64,000 nucleotides of DNA from Tanytarsus gracilentus (taxonomy: Eukaryota; Arthropoda; Insecta; Diptera; Chironomidae), in the NCBI GenBank assembly GCA_038502055.1, contig JAXRKN010000036.1, positions 2,480,001-2,544,000 of the forward strand, read 5' to 3'. A program made the translations under genes and the position numbers. The notes beneath the pieces were generated by a model, which saw only the letters and a list, made by a program, of their open reading frames with translations, was not told where the DNA came from and did not search any database. This document shows, in pieces, positions 37,101 through 50,473 of this stretch; within the stretch, counting starts at the first letter, position 1, and each line of letters starts with the position of its first letter.

Positions 37101-37385
37101 GGGGTGAAGTTAAAAATTTTGAATTAAAATTTATGATTTTAAACTTTTTTGAATTAAAAATCTAAAATTATTTAAATAAAATCAAAAGTTCCACCTCCAA
37201 CTCAAAAGATCAGAATGTCATCTTCATTTAAAATTTAATCTCGCGTTCTCCAACAATTTTCATAGCTGTTGAAATGAATTTGGAATGAGCGTGCGAAACT
37301 TAAATGAAAATTCTTCACAAACTCAAGGTTTGAATTTGTAATTCAGAAATTCTTTCATTACAATTTAGTGGATGAAATTTTATCA
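31112..37385. other. spacer between inverted element copies
   Basis: About 6.3 kb of AT-rich DNA between the inner ends of the two inverted repeats. Two weak coding candidates lie here. A 123-codon minus-strand frame at 31,375-31,746 has two hydrophobic stretches but no recognised family. A 49-codon + strand segment at 32,206-32,353 is followed by a good splice donor. Neither is strong enough to call a gene. Nothing else was found. Confidence 0.5.
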
Positions 37386-38286
37386 TATTATAGCTCCGCT
37401 ATATATTAATTTTGGATTTTTCCAAAACCTGTTTTCGACCCCTAGTGCCAAGACATTACATTTTGCAATATCAAAACATATACTCAAATGATAGGCCTAG
37501 TCAAACCCTACAAACTGGCGAAAACAGATTTGAAATCGGTTGATTCTACGAAGAGTTAGAGCCATTTAAGTCATCTTACTTTCTTACGATCTTAGTGGGC
37601 GGCATATCTCAAGAACGGCTGGTCGGATTTGATTCGGGTTTGTGGCTAAAGATCGGGTTTTGGCTCTAGTTGTGCAAGAAGTATTTTGTTTTGAGGTACG
37701 ACCCTCCAAGGACCGTCCCTGAGTGCAAAAATGTCCTTTTTCATACAAATTTTCTCTTATATGGCTTCATGTATGTCGTTGAACTCGTTATTGCATCAGG
37801 AATCGATTGACATTGATGATTTTTGAGGAATGTCCATCATGGTCGGCCAGGAGTGCCACTAATGTCCATTTTTCAGAACTATGGCTTCATGTATGTCGTT
37901 GAACTCGTCATTGCATCAGGAATCGATTGACATTGACGATTTTTGAGGAATGTCCATCATGGTCGGCCAGGAGTGCCACTAATGTCCATTTTTCAGAACT
38001 ATGGCTTCATGTATGTCGTTGAACTCGTCATTGCATCAGGAATCGATTGACATTGACGATTTTTGAGGAATGTCCATAATGGTCGTCCAGGAGTGCCACT
38101 AATGTCCATTTTTCAGAACTATGGCTTCATGTATGTCGTTGAACTCGTCATTGCATCAGGAATCGATTGACATTGATGATTTTTGAAGAATGTCCTTCAT
38201 GATTAACCAAAAATGCCAACGGAGTAGGGTACTAATCTATGCGGAGCTATTGGAAATGGCAACGCCGTTTGCAGACCCATCTTGTT
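37386..38286 (-). mobile_element. minisatellite-bearing repeat element, right copy (shorter, inverted)
   Basis: Reverse-complement counterpart of 30,043-31,111. It runs from TATTATAGCTCCGCTATATA (inner end) to CCGTTTGCAGACCCATCTTG (outer end). It has four 120-bp units and a single AGAAAGT octamer, so it is about 170 bp shorter. A possible flanking duplication (GATAAAA on both sides) is weak. Substitutions between copies are scattered, which fits independent ageing of two insertions or of the arms of one large inverted repeat. Confidence 0.75.
37761..38220 (-). repeat. 120-bp minisatellite, four units
   Basis: Units repeat every 120 bases from 37,761, each containing ATGGCTTCATGTATGTCGTT. All four are of the type seen in units 2 and 4 of the left array. 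The alternative version found in left units 3 and 5 is absent. Confidence 0.93.
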
Positions 38287-41200
38287 TTATCGATAAACGG
38301 AACAAATAATTGGAAACGCCATTAATCGTGAATATGATATTGGACTTTTGTGATTTATGGCGTACTTTACTATAAATTTGCAGTAATTTACTCGAAAAAA
38401 CTAAAGAATTATGTAGTGCGCATGTTGATAGAAATAATTTTTAATAGCTACAAAAAATCCGTCAATTATTAACATCGTTTGTTGCTTAGTTCTTTGAAAT
38501 TTTAAATTGGCGCAAGTTTTTCTAGAAAACATGCTTTTACGTCGTTTAAAATTTCACGAGAAGTCTATTTAAAAATTTCTACAAAATTTCAATTTAATAG
38601 AGTGAAAATTGAAAATATCTTTAAGTTTTTAACGGGAAAAAATTTTTCACAATAAAATGTGACAAAAGATAAAATCAAGGAGTGGAAAACTCGTAATATA
38701 CAAAATATGTCAATAAAAAACAGAGTTTTCCAACCCCTTGAATAAAATAATAAAAAATGTTTTCTTCGACACAAAAAGCTTTGACAACTATGAGAAAAAT
38801 AGCTTTTTTCTAAAGCTCGGGTTGTACAAGCTTGGCACGAGTTGAATAGAAAAGAAACAAAAGTAGATCCATTGTGCTAGAAAATTTATCACATTTCCAC
38901 CACGCAGCATGACTTCTCCTTTTCTTATCCCGACAAACACAAAATGCAAGGTTCATGAGGGATTTTCAACTTTTTCAATACATTCAAGTTCTTCCATGAA
39001 AGGAAGCGGAATGCAATTGGAATTTAATGATGATGTTCATTATCCAGCTGAAAATAAATTTCAATAGAAATTCCTTTAATCCAGGCACATATCAAAAGTG
39101 AAAAGTTTATGAGGAAATTGTTGTGAACATTTGCAGCTCAACACATGATGAATTGCACAAATAATTTACAGTGACATAAGAAAAATTTCCCTCAACACCA
39201 CAATTTCTCATGTATGTGCATTGAGTGAAATGAATTCAATCACTCAACATGTCATTGTTTTTCTCTTTTATGAATTTTGAGTTTTTCTTTTGTGAAACGA
39301 TGAGTTTCTATTTTTCCGCTATTTACTCTTCAAAAAAGAGGAAAATTTTCCATGCAAGAAATTTTTCACCGGCATTTAAATTTTTATTTTTTATCACTAA
39401 CTCAAGAAGTTAAAGATTTTGTGGCTTCCAACTTGAATTGCGCGCGGCAAAAAAAATTGTTGGGTTTCTAAAACTTTCCGCGGGGGTTTTGAATAGAAAA
39501 TTTTAATTAAAAGCAATACAAAAGTTTCTCAACTTCCAGGAATTTACGAAACAGGTTAAAACAAATTAAATTCATCCAGAAACTTCCTCATCGAAATGCG
39601 AGTTCGATTTCATCCCACTCAATAATTTTTCCTCTTTTCACATCAATTTATTTGCTCATGCGAAGCGAAATATCTGCGATGAGATTTGTTGAACGGTAAA
39701 TGACAATGCTTTCACTCTCAAGTACAGTTAAACGGGGATTTACGCACAAGTTGTACTTTAAATGTTTCCTCGATAAAAATAGACTTTTATTCAACTGTCT
39801 CGAGTTCCATTGTGTTACGACTTAAAGCTTATGCTTTTGTCCTCCGTTGATTTGCATTCAGAAATTCAAGCTTATCTCAATACTCTCCGAATATAATCAA
39901 ATTCTTTTCTTCGTGAACTGATTGACAAGCACTGCCAGTGGCGTTCTTTCTTGTATTTTTCTTTTATTCAATGCACATACTTTCTTCTCGATAAGAAGGA
40001 AACTCGAAACTTTTTAATAAAGAGGAAAATTGATTATTTAATAATCCCTGAAAGAGGCAAAAAGGTTTTTTCATTCTACATTTATTCTGCTCAGGTTATC
40101 AAGATCTTCAAATTGCCAATCATCATCAGAATATTTTTGTACTTGAGAAGTTGAGTTGAATTGGAATAAGAAATATATTCTTGAATAATTTGCCATTAAA
40201 TTAAATTTTTGCTAAAAGCTTTTCGAAACCATAAGCTCACACTCGAGCTCACATTCTCATAGGTTGCGCTTAATTCTCAGTTCTCTGCGGAATAAAAATT
40301 ATATGCAATTTGTGATGAAGCTATTTAAAAAAAATACTGCACGAATGAGAGATAAAAGAATAATCTCGAAAGAGCTTAACAACTCTCGAGAGATTTTAAA
40401 CGAAATAAAAAGCTTTTCATTCGCTTTCGAGAAAATTTTTCTATTTATTTTTTCTTCCTGGAATTTTCTTGCGACAACGATGACAAAAATTATGAGCAAC
40501 GTTTGCATTTTTTTTATTTAATCCTGACGGTAGATTTTTATGTGCTTGCATTAGTGAGAGAACTTAATTAAGCTCGTAATTTTTAGAGTGTTGGTTTTAC
40601 TGAACTGAAAACTTTTTACGGTGGTAAATGTTTAAACTTACTTTTTGACGTGATGATTAATGTGTTTAAAGAAATTTTCTCTTAATAATTTAGAAATTTT
40701 TGCTTGGATAAACTCTTTTGAAAATTAACAGGCGTTAAAGTACTCTCATTAAGTTTGCAAAAGCTTTTGTGTGAATTTTGAAATTTTCTACAAAGCAAAT
40801 TATTTTTTTTAATACTTGATTTTTATTTAAAAAGCAAACTCTCTAAAATTCTAACCACTTTTTGCATTTTCTCTCATACGGCGATGACATATATCAAAAA
40901 TGCCACAAACAAACACGTGTGCACTCTAAAATTTCACCGAAAAATATTTCGCAATCTCGAAAGTTGAAGCCAACGTTGAAAAGTTCAAGTCGGAATGTGG
41001 AATGAGAAAATTTGCGTTGAAACAAGATAGGAAATGGGTTTTAACTGGAAATGAATTTCAACATTAAATTTTCATCAAATAGAATTTGTTAGAAAGCACT
41101 CTCATATTCAGTGGATCGAATAGAAAAATAAGTAAATAAATATATGTGAAGCATGTCACAGCAACGATGATGAAATTTAATTTTGAGAGACGGAAACCCA

Positions 41201-44200
41201 TCTCACAATTGGCAGCAATGTTAGGGCGTAAAATTAAGTGTATTGAGCTACTCGAGAGGAGTTGAATTATAAACATAAATGTCGAATGCATGTAAAATGA
41301 ACAAGTTTCGATGTTGGACATGAACGTGTTCGACACAAAATAATTTTTTGCGACTCCCTTTCCACCATTTATTTTAAATTTACATTCGACACATGTGAAA
41401 TCTGAACAGAATCAACAAATGGCAACACGGGATCAGAAATTGAAATCAAGCCAGGTCTTTGTGTTGCTATTGCCATCGCTTTTATTGCTAACGTTGCCGT
41501 TGTTTCATCTTACTTGAGATAAAAGGAACAAAAGTGTCATAAAGACGAGCAAAAAATCTTCGTCATCATGGAGACTTTCTTTTTTTATTGTTTTGTATTT
41601 TTATCTTCTAAATCAAATTTATTTTCCTCGTTCGAGAATATTTTTTATTAAATTATGTTGCCTATGAAAATTTTGAGTTCCTTTATTAACTTTTTTTAAC
41701 AAATTGTTTTTATTAAATTTCAACCGTTAAAGTTCAATTTGACCTAAATTTAAATTATTTTCCCATTAGTCAATTTATAAAGCTCAATGAAACGCGTAAA
41801 AACTTCGTAACAACCAAGAGTTTGACGAGTTACTTTATGCGCATGCTGAAGCTTTAATGGTAATGTGAAAAGTATTAATTTTCAATTCACTTCAATTTAC
41901 TTTTTTCTTCTCTTTTCTCATTTCATGTTTACATTATTATTATTTTGGCAAAAAAAAGCTTGAAAAAGGGCTATGAAATTTTTCATCATGAAATAAACAA
42001 GACAATAAAAGAAAAAACCGTAATCGCTTTTTCTTCACAACTTATGTGGGGAGTATCGCACGAGCAAACATAATTTGAAGGGAAATTTTCGTTCCGAACA
42101 ACAAAAAACATCTTGTTTATTTTCATTTTCCAATATTTTCTCATAAATATCTCGTTAAGAGAAGATAAATAGGGTATTTGTGCACAATAGATGAGAAGTT
42201 TTTTCGAAGAAGAAACCTAAATTGCTGCCTTGTAATGCTATCGACAGTTTTATTGGGAAGAAATATTTTTAGAATAATTTTACATGCGGAGAGAGATTTC
42301 CACGAAAAAAGGTGGAACAACTTGAGCCACTCAAGAAAACCTTGAGAGATGGAATTGACGTTTTCCGCTCCCTAATCAACATCAACTCAGCATGAGTTTT
42401 GCTGAAGCAATTAATCAAAACATCTTATGGCAAGTGGATTTTCTATGTTTATCAAAACACACTTATGGACGGGTGAGATTGTTTGAAGATTAATTTTGTG
42501 AAGAATGGGTGAGATTTTAAATTAAAATTAATTTTTGTATCTTTTTATTTTTCAAAAATAGTTAATTAATAAATTTTTATTAATTGAGTCCCTAAAAAAT
42601 TATCTCAATTAAATTTTCACCTTTAACACCGAGCCAACGGTAAATATTTATTCGCTTATCATCATCACCTCCCTTGTCGTGAAAAATTTTATGAAAAAAA
42701 ATTAAAATTCCATTAGGAAACACGCGAATTTTGAATATTTTCGAGCATAATTTTCCTACAGATGTTTTCTTACGACATGCCCCTAAAATTTTATTTTCTC
42801 TCACACCATTATCCTCGAAGCACAACATTTTCCTCATTAACCTCATCTTTTTTGGCGTCTTTTTTATATTATTCAAAAGTTGATGTGAAAGAAACTTAGG
42901 GTTTCGAGTATCGTTGCCACGAGCGTCGAAATGCCTCAGCGAATATTTTGCTGATTATAGCTGTGAGATTAAATGACAAAACTGAGCAATTTTTGGAAGA
43001 CGCTGAAAACTGAATCTCCTCTTTTCGCACTCTCGAGACTATTTAGGATACTTTCAAACTTAAACATTTTATTCCATCCGTTGATATTTGAAACGTCATT
43101 GCGAGTTGATCTTGAGTTTGATTTAAAACATTTATATTTTTATGCAATTGAAAAGTTTAAGCAAATGATTTTTTTTAAAAAATCAGGAAAACCTATGCAA
43201 TTTTCAAATAAATAAAACTAGCGAGTGAATTGATGTGAAAGATCAAAGGTAACGAAAAAAAGTGTTGATGATATGAAAAACTCGTATTTTTCCACCTGCC
43301 ACACTCGGTGAGCATAAACGTAAACAACCATATAGTTTTTCCCATCATAAACCACTCACGTATACTTTTGGCGCCTCGAATTGAACACAAAAAAGGAAAA
43401 TTGCTATGGAGCGGAAAATGCGGTGCCAGGAAACTTGTTTTTCCTCCTCGCTTCGAGGTCATTAGCTCTGATAAAAAGTTTAAAATTATTAATATCCGCT
43501 ATGAAATGTTCAAATATAATTATCTCGAGTGATATCAACGTGAGCCATGTGCGCTGTTCTCTTTAAAATATTTAGAGTTGAATGAAATTTTACGGCAGAA
43601 ATAAATTAAGTTGTTAAAAGAGAAATCTTGAGCAATCTCACATTGAAGATGCCCTAGAGGCATTCAAAGCGAAGCATCTCTTTTTTCATTAACGTTCTTC
43701 ACTAAAACACCGACAACCACCTTCTCGTTTCCTCTCGCAGGAGAAATTTTTAAAATATTTTCGCTCAATTCTTTTCATCACTGGCTCAACGTTAAATATT
43801 TTGCACATTGCTCCGAGCAAATGAACTTTTTCTCATTTCTCGCTTGGTTCGATGCATGACTTCAAAGGATGAAGAAGAAGAAATATGATAAAATATTTTT
43901 TCGAGGGGCAGATTAGTAAAATATATTTTTTAAATTAAAATTTTGTAAAATAAATTAAATTTAAAACTTTAATATTTTTAAATTAAACTGTTGAGTTTTA
44001 TTACGAGTGTTTTTCCCCTTGGCCTTCACAAGGATGAGATGAGATTGATATAGAAAAAAATCTTCTTCTCCGCACAATATCGAAAGTTATATAACTTGGC
44101 ACTGAAGGGAAAATTTTCATTCGGATTTGTTGAGTTTGAGAAGAGTGCATTGAGTCTGTCTGGATGAGATTTATTGATTGATTGAAAAAGATATGAGGAG

Positions 44201-46794
44201 AAATCTCTTATGGCAACAGTTTGGGGATTTAAACATCCTGCAGAATTTTCTTATTAACTTAAAATTTCTAAAGTAGAAAATTTTTAATAAAATTTATTTT
44301 TTAATCTTATTCAACTATTGAGAGTGACCACACCCTGCATTCTTATCTCAATATCATGGCTGATTGAACATTGATCAAAACTTTATAACAAAAAGAGCTC
44401 TAATCTCATAAGCTTACCAGTAATTTATCCTTTGGGTATCATCGCAATGGAAAATGTAGTTTAAATCATCCACTTTTAATCAGCTGGTGAATTTTGTGGG
44501 ATTGAAATCCCCTCAAGAAAATCAAGTATTCTTGTGATTATATTCACTCACACACACTTCACTGCACTTTCTTTTCTCGGGTGCTTTTGATTTTGGCGAG
44601 AAATAATTCAACAATTTTTTTCTCGCTCTTTCTTCACCTCCTACTCAATCTCTTTATTAGAGTGGCTTTGATTGTTTATTGCGAGATGATTCTTTCACCT
44701 GAAAAACATTTTTCTTCACTCTTATTTATTGCACGAGGTAAAAAAATTAATGTGTGGAAAACTCGCGTGGAATGTGAAATTTTTTTCTATTTTCTGACTC
44801 AGCGATTATGACACACGCAGTATGGGAGGTGACATAAATCACAAAATTGAAAGTGCGTTTTTATTACCAGCAAAATAAAAGTTAGAAGGTTATGGGTTGG
44901 ACACTCGTTAACAGTATTAATTATAATTAATTAAATCCAGGAATGATAGAAAATTTTAGTGAAAATAAAACGGAAGAAAATTTAAATAATTTTGAATCTG
45001 TTTTAATTTTTAAAAGAACATTTCTAGATTTTTTAAAAATAGTGTCCTTGACTAATAATTTTCGTGAATGTCGCACGTGACATTAAAAACAAAATTCAGT
45101 TCTCAAGAACTTAAGAATTAATTAAAAGAAAAAGTTTTCCTATGCGCGATGATAGAAGAACATTTTAATTTATGTACACAACATAACATCATCAATTCTG
45201 CACTCTCTCGTCACCGAAGTGGGTAAACTTTTTTCTTTTCTTCGCTCGTTCATTTTTTTAATTAATTTTCTTTTTCTTCTTCTTGCGTTGAAAGAATTTT
45301 CAAGTACTCGCCAACCTCTCATGTGTGTGTGTATGAGGAAATGAACATTTTCTTTCTCTTTTCACCCACAGATGAAAAGAATCGCACAAAGTTTTTCTTT
45401 CTTCTTTTCCAGTTTAGAGGTTTTTGAAAATCGTGAAGGAAAATATTTACATTAAGAATTAAAACATATGTCTCGAAAACGTCGTCTTTATTTTATAACA
45501 GCAGAGATTTTTTTCACATAAATTGCGAATTTTTTTTTCCGTGTGGAAGTAAGAAGTGAGAGAGTGAGAGATAAAGGAAAGTGGAAAATTTTCACTAAAA
45601 AATAACCGAAAACGACGCCATTCAGTATGACAGCGCGAGTCAGAAAAGTTTTTATCAAATTTTCCACATCATTGCACACAAAAATGAACTTTTCTGCAAA
45701 TTTCACTTCAATTTATTGAGAGAAAAACTTTTTCTTACACACCTCTTTAATGATGGGAGAAACCGATCACAGCAAAAGTTGAAGTCAGACTGGATTCGAG
45801 TGCTCGCAAAACTTTGCGAATGGCTTTCGAAATCAAAACTTTTCTTCCAATGCGCAAGCTCACTGTTCTGTTTTCGAAGAGCGCTGGAAAATCGTGTGCG
45901 GCTGGATGAAAACGAATTTCCTGGAAAACATTTCATTTTTACTGCCAGAATTAATGATCAATGACATATGGCACATGAACTGATAATTTCATATGGTTTT
46001 AACTGCGAATAAATTTCAAAATCTTTCTTCATGCTATTTCTTTTTCTTTTATTAATTTTCTTCTTCTTTTCACATGCTCATTAAAATTAAACTCATTTTT
46101 CATCGTCATTATCGTTTTCATTTTGTTTCGCGACCAAAAAAATTTAATTTAGCGCAACATGAGAAGGAAAAAAGTTTTAAGTAAAATACACTCATTAAAT
46201 TTTCTTCGAAAAGCTTTTTAAACATTTTCTGATGTTGGCGGAAATTGAACCAATCTTTTAATCTCTCCAGGCGTAAATATTGAAGGAGATTGATGGAGTG
46301 GGTGGGAAAAAGCAACAATGATTTATAAAGAGAATTCTTTTACGCTCGTTTTAAACACATTAAAAACACGAATATAATTTTTTTTAAATAAATTATCTGA
46401 ATATACTGAAAAACATTATTTTGAAATATTTTAAATAAATTTTTCTTTAACTTTTTGATTGTCATTTGAAATAATTTTAATAATTTAAATGATCAAGGGA
46501 TGGGAATGTTTATAATTATTTTAAAAAAATTAATTATAAATGTCCTAAAAAAAATTATATTAAAATTAAAATTGGAATATTTTCCAAATCATTGCCAACC
46601 CTCGTAAAAAAGAACTGAAATTGCATAATTTCCATTTCACTTAACACTTATCGAATGACCTTTCCTTATGACAGGATTGACACAATTAATCACACACAAT
46701 AATCTTTTCTTCCTTAAAATCGCTATCTTTAGCTTCTCTTTTAGATTGATGAATTTTTTTCTGGGGGAAAGAATTAAAGTAATAAAATTTTCAA
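38287..46794. other. gene-poor AT-rich region
   Basis: About 8.5 kb with no exon, RNA gene or array I can support. Open frames up to about 94 codons are AT-biased and lack domains or start context. Regulatory DNA may be present but is not recognisable by eye. Confidence 0.5.
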
Positions 46795-49700
46795 TCATTT
46801 TTGATAGCCATATGAGCTATTGGGTGATGATTTACGACTACGTGAGGGTCGTGATGGCGATTTGAGAGAATGTCGTGATCTAAATGACTCATCATAACAG
46901 CCGTGAACGGTCCACGTACATCTCTTGCGCCATTGAATTAAGTCAAAAACTTCCGACTGCAAATCGGATGACAAGAGACCAAAATTCTCGGAAGATGTTA
47001 ACTCGATGTGTTGTGAGATGAAGGATAAACAGCTTGTCTTTAGTGTATTGGCATTAAATCGATCCGCAATACCGAGCATACAGATTACACTGTCACTGTC
47101 AATCATCGAAATTAATGTTTGTTCGCAAACTTCCTACAAGTTGATGAACATTGAGATAAAATGTATGAGATTATGGCTCTCAAGTGGAATATAAAAAAAT
47201 ATGTGTGGGAAAATTAAATTTTCCGTGCATACCTTCAGACTATCGACTGAATAGCGATCTGCTAATAGCATCAATTCGCAAATACTTTCGAGACCGACAT
47301 TCTTATCAACTGGTGCACCATACAGATACAGCAAGAAACGTCTAAATATCACAGGACTTGTATCATAAATTGTTATTTTCCTAGAGAGAAAAAAACCATT
47401 TAGAATTGAGTTTTTTTGGGAAAATTAACTCACCTATTTATATCTTCTTGCATGCCCGATAGCAAGGCCTTTCTCAAATGCTCACATCTCGATGCGACAA
47501 TCACACGGTGAGCTTTAAAGACATGGTATTCTTTCTTGACCGTACCATCACATCCGAAATCAAATTCATCGTTCGATGGAGTTATAATTGAAACGGGAGT
47601 TGAAGCGTATGAAATTGCGCAATCAGCTTGCACCGTTGTAATCACCTCGAACTCCATGTCTGCCAAATTTCCAGAGTGCAATAATTTAAGCTGGAATTTA
47701 AAAATAAAATCAACCCAAGAGAAATTAAAATTTTGATTGACTTACAGCGTTTTTAGCCAAGTTTGAATTGATGGCATTTGGTGGTTCACAGAGTCCAGAG
47801 AAAATGTTAATCTTATAACTACTATAGTCCTTTTTCATATTTTGTTCGCTATCTACGTTATCACTCGGATCATCAAATTTCTTGGCGTCCACATCACGTT
47901 TTAATAATTCAAGTTTGTTGATAACTTCAGTGAAAGCGCTTCTGTTAACTAGCTGTGTTAGCTTGAGCATCGGATAGAGGAGAGTTTCCTTGTGCTCGAG
48001 GAGTTTGCTTAAAATTCCATTCTAAAACGAAATTAATTTAATTTTCGAGTTGAAATTCATAACATTTAATCTCACAATGTGACTTGTAGCGAATTTGAAG
48101 CAAAATTTAAATTCTTTCCATCCAAGCTTGTCGTCCATATTTCTCGACAAGTCCTCTAATCGCTCAATTGCGTTAGGAATTTCAATAAGCAGATGATCCA
48201 TGTTGATGCTGAGGCAACTTTGTCTCTCAGCCAAATTCATGCTTTTAAATGTTAATCTAGAAAAAATAAATAAATTTTGGTTAAAAATATTTTTCTCGAT
48301 AAAAATTTAAAACCACACAAATTTTTATCCCTTTAAAATTTTTGCTTCTAAATTAAATCCCACGCACAATTACGCAAATCACAAAATCCCACGAGCACTT
48401 ACTGTTTGTGTTGAATAATTTCCAGAACTGAATTGACTTTTCCATAAATGTCATGAAGCTGTTTAATTTCGCACACGTGCAAGAACAAAACAGCGCTGGC
48501 ATTTGAATGCGATTGTTCGCTTCGTTTACTCCCACTTTCATCTTGATCGCCCTGAATACTTTTGCAAATGACTTCGAGAGAGTTTTTGAAGTCAGTCACG
48601 AGTTCCGTTGTGACATCGAGTGCCAAAATAATCTAGAATGGTGCCAAAAATTAAATTGGTACAGAAAATTAATTAAAAATCATAATTTACCTCTGGCGCC
48701 ATCAACTGAACGAGTTCTTCTTTTTCATCCTGATGCAGTGACTTTAAAATTACCAAAATGTTATGTAATATTTGGTGAAGCTGCGAGATGACAATTGGAA
48801 TTCGAGACTTCACCCACTTAATAATTTCGTTACGCTGAAAGCGATTTAAGAATGTGTCCTTGGAAAATATTTGTGACAATTGCAGAAATAAAGCAAATCC
48901 AATGGCCAATTCACGGAGACATTGTTTAAAGACCTCATACATCGAGGAAGGATTACGCGAAATTGTGTATGGATTTAGCACAATTGTCATTCGATTTAAG
49001 CACTCATGGATATCCACAAAAATATCGACAATGACTTTCTTCAGCTTAATAAGTCGCAAATATTTCTTGCATGGTCCACTCATCTTGCTTAAAGGCGGAA
49101 TGGTAGTGCAAAGTTTCAGCAATGCCTCTAATTGAGTGGCGCTCAAATTATGTGGAAGTGACTCGCTGTAGAGCCAGTGAAGGACTGGAATGAGGGTGTC
49201 TTTGTTTAGATTAAAAAGCACTGAGACACTCGTCAACGGTGACGATGGCATGTCAATTGACAAATTTAGAAATGGCAACGGACTGCTGCGAACTCGAAAG
49301 GGTGATGTTGGATTTTTAAAAATAATTTGCGAAGACGAAAGTCGCAATTGCGTTTTATTTTTGTGTTCATTCTTTTTTGTGCCGAGTAGATGATGATGGT
49401 CGGATGTCTGTTGTGCTGCCGACGGAAAATTAAAGACATTCTCCTGTAAATTATTCAAGTGCGAGTCTGACGACGAAATTTGTCCGTTCTTCAAGCTTGT
49501 ATTAAGCGGTGCTGCTAGGAGATAATTTGAGTCACGTGTCGGTGCGAGACAATTAAAAGAGTTGGAAATGTGATTGACAAAATTGGGTGAGAAGTTGAAA
49601 GTACTCAAATGAATTGTCGGTGGTGAGAGGAAATTTGAAGCGGGTGCTTGCGGCTGATGCATTGCGTTGCCACTAATTGGAGTTGATTGATTTAGGCTGC

Positions 49701-50473
49701 TGCAGTCGAAGCCATTTAAGCGTAAAATTGGTGAATGCACTTCGAACTGGAATAAAAATCAAATTGTTAGGTTTAAAAATAAATTTTCAATCATGTCCAA
49801 CCGAGTATCCATCGCAACTCTTGATAACGACATCACTAAAAAATTTCTCTTCAAATGATGGCAGCAATGTGTATTGAATTGACTGTCCAATCGATTGATC
49901 CTTTTTAATCCGTTTGCATGTCAGCGTGCACCATCCTTGAATTATTAAAAAAAGAGAAAGAATAATATATTCAAATGTGTGACGCAAAACGACCAACAAC
50001 AAAAGCGAACCTTCACACTTGAGAGACATTTTCTCGATTGGCTTGATGGTGTTTGTTCGAAACTCGATATGATGACCAGTGAAGGATCGAAAGAGCAAAG
50101 CAGCACCATTGCTGTCCAGTACGAGCACTTCGAATGTCTCACAGCAGAAGAGAATGTCCGCTGACTCATTACCCGTGCTCAATTTCGATTTGTCATCTTC
50201 CATCATTGACTTCGAGGACCAAATTGTCGGCGATGTTTGACTTTCATCGGTTATCGAGACCACTTGAAGGGAAAATAAGTCGTTGAGAAAAATAATATCG
50301 CCGCCCTCGTCGAGGAGAAATTTGATCCCAGCGAGTCCCAAGTTCTCTAGATTGAGGTCGAGTGATTCAGTTATCTGTCAAAGGAGTTTGTTTAAATAAT
50401 GCCAAAAGCATAAATCAATCGTATGACTCACCTCCCAATAACCAACAAAGGAGTGGTCACTATTACAACTCAT
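46795..50473 (-). CDS. two-BTB/POZ domain protein
   Basis: Ten minus-strand exons join in phase: 50432-50473, 50011-50374, 49802-49935, 48691-49746, 48403-48632, 48076-48256, 47746-48021, 47434-47690, 47233-47380 and 46795-47133, giving 1,008 residues. The first 160 residues match no domain I know. A first BTB starts near residue 165 (FFSDVVIKSCDGYSFEVHS) and seems to resume near 350 (LFNLNKDTLIPVLHWLYSE) after about 150 low-complexity residues. A helical region follows (about 400-760). A second BTB (VFKAHRVIVASRCEHLRKAL, then FRRFLLYLYGAPVD) leads into a BACK-like helical segment. The last residues are Ser/Arg-rich. BTB proteins often dimerise or act as Cullin-3 adaptors; the role here is unknown. 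The donors of exons 2 and 3 (GTTCGC, GTTGGA) are weak, but only these splices keep the BTB frame. Not RhoBTB: no GTPase motif is present. Confidence 0.85.

Noticed and set aside
48507..49135. Plus-strand frames of 93-94 codons over the BTB gene
   Set aside because: They are antisense shadows of well-supported minus-strand exons.
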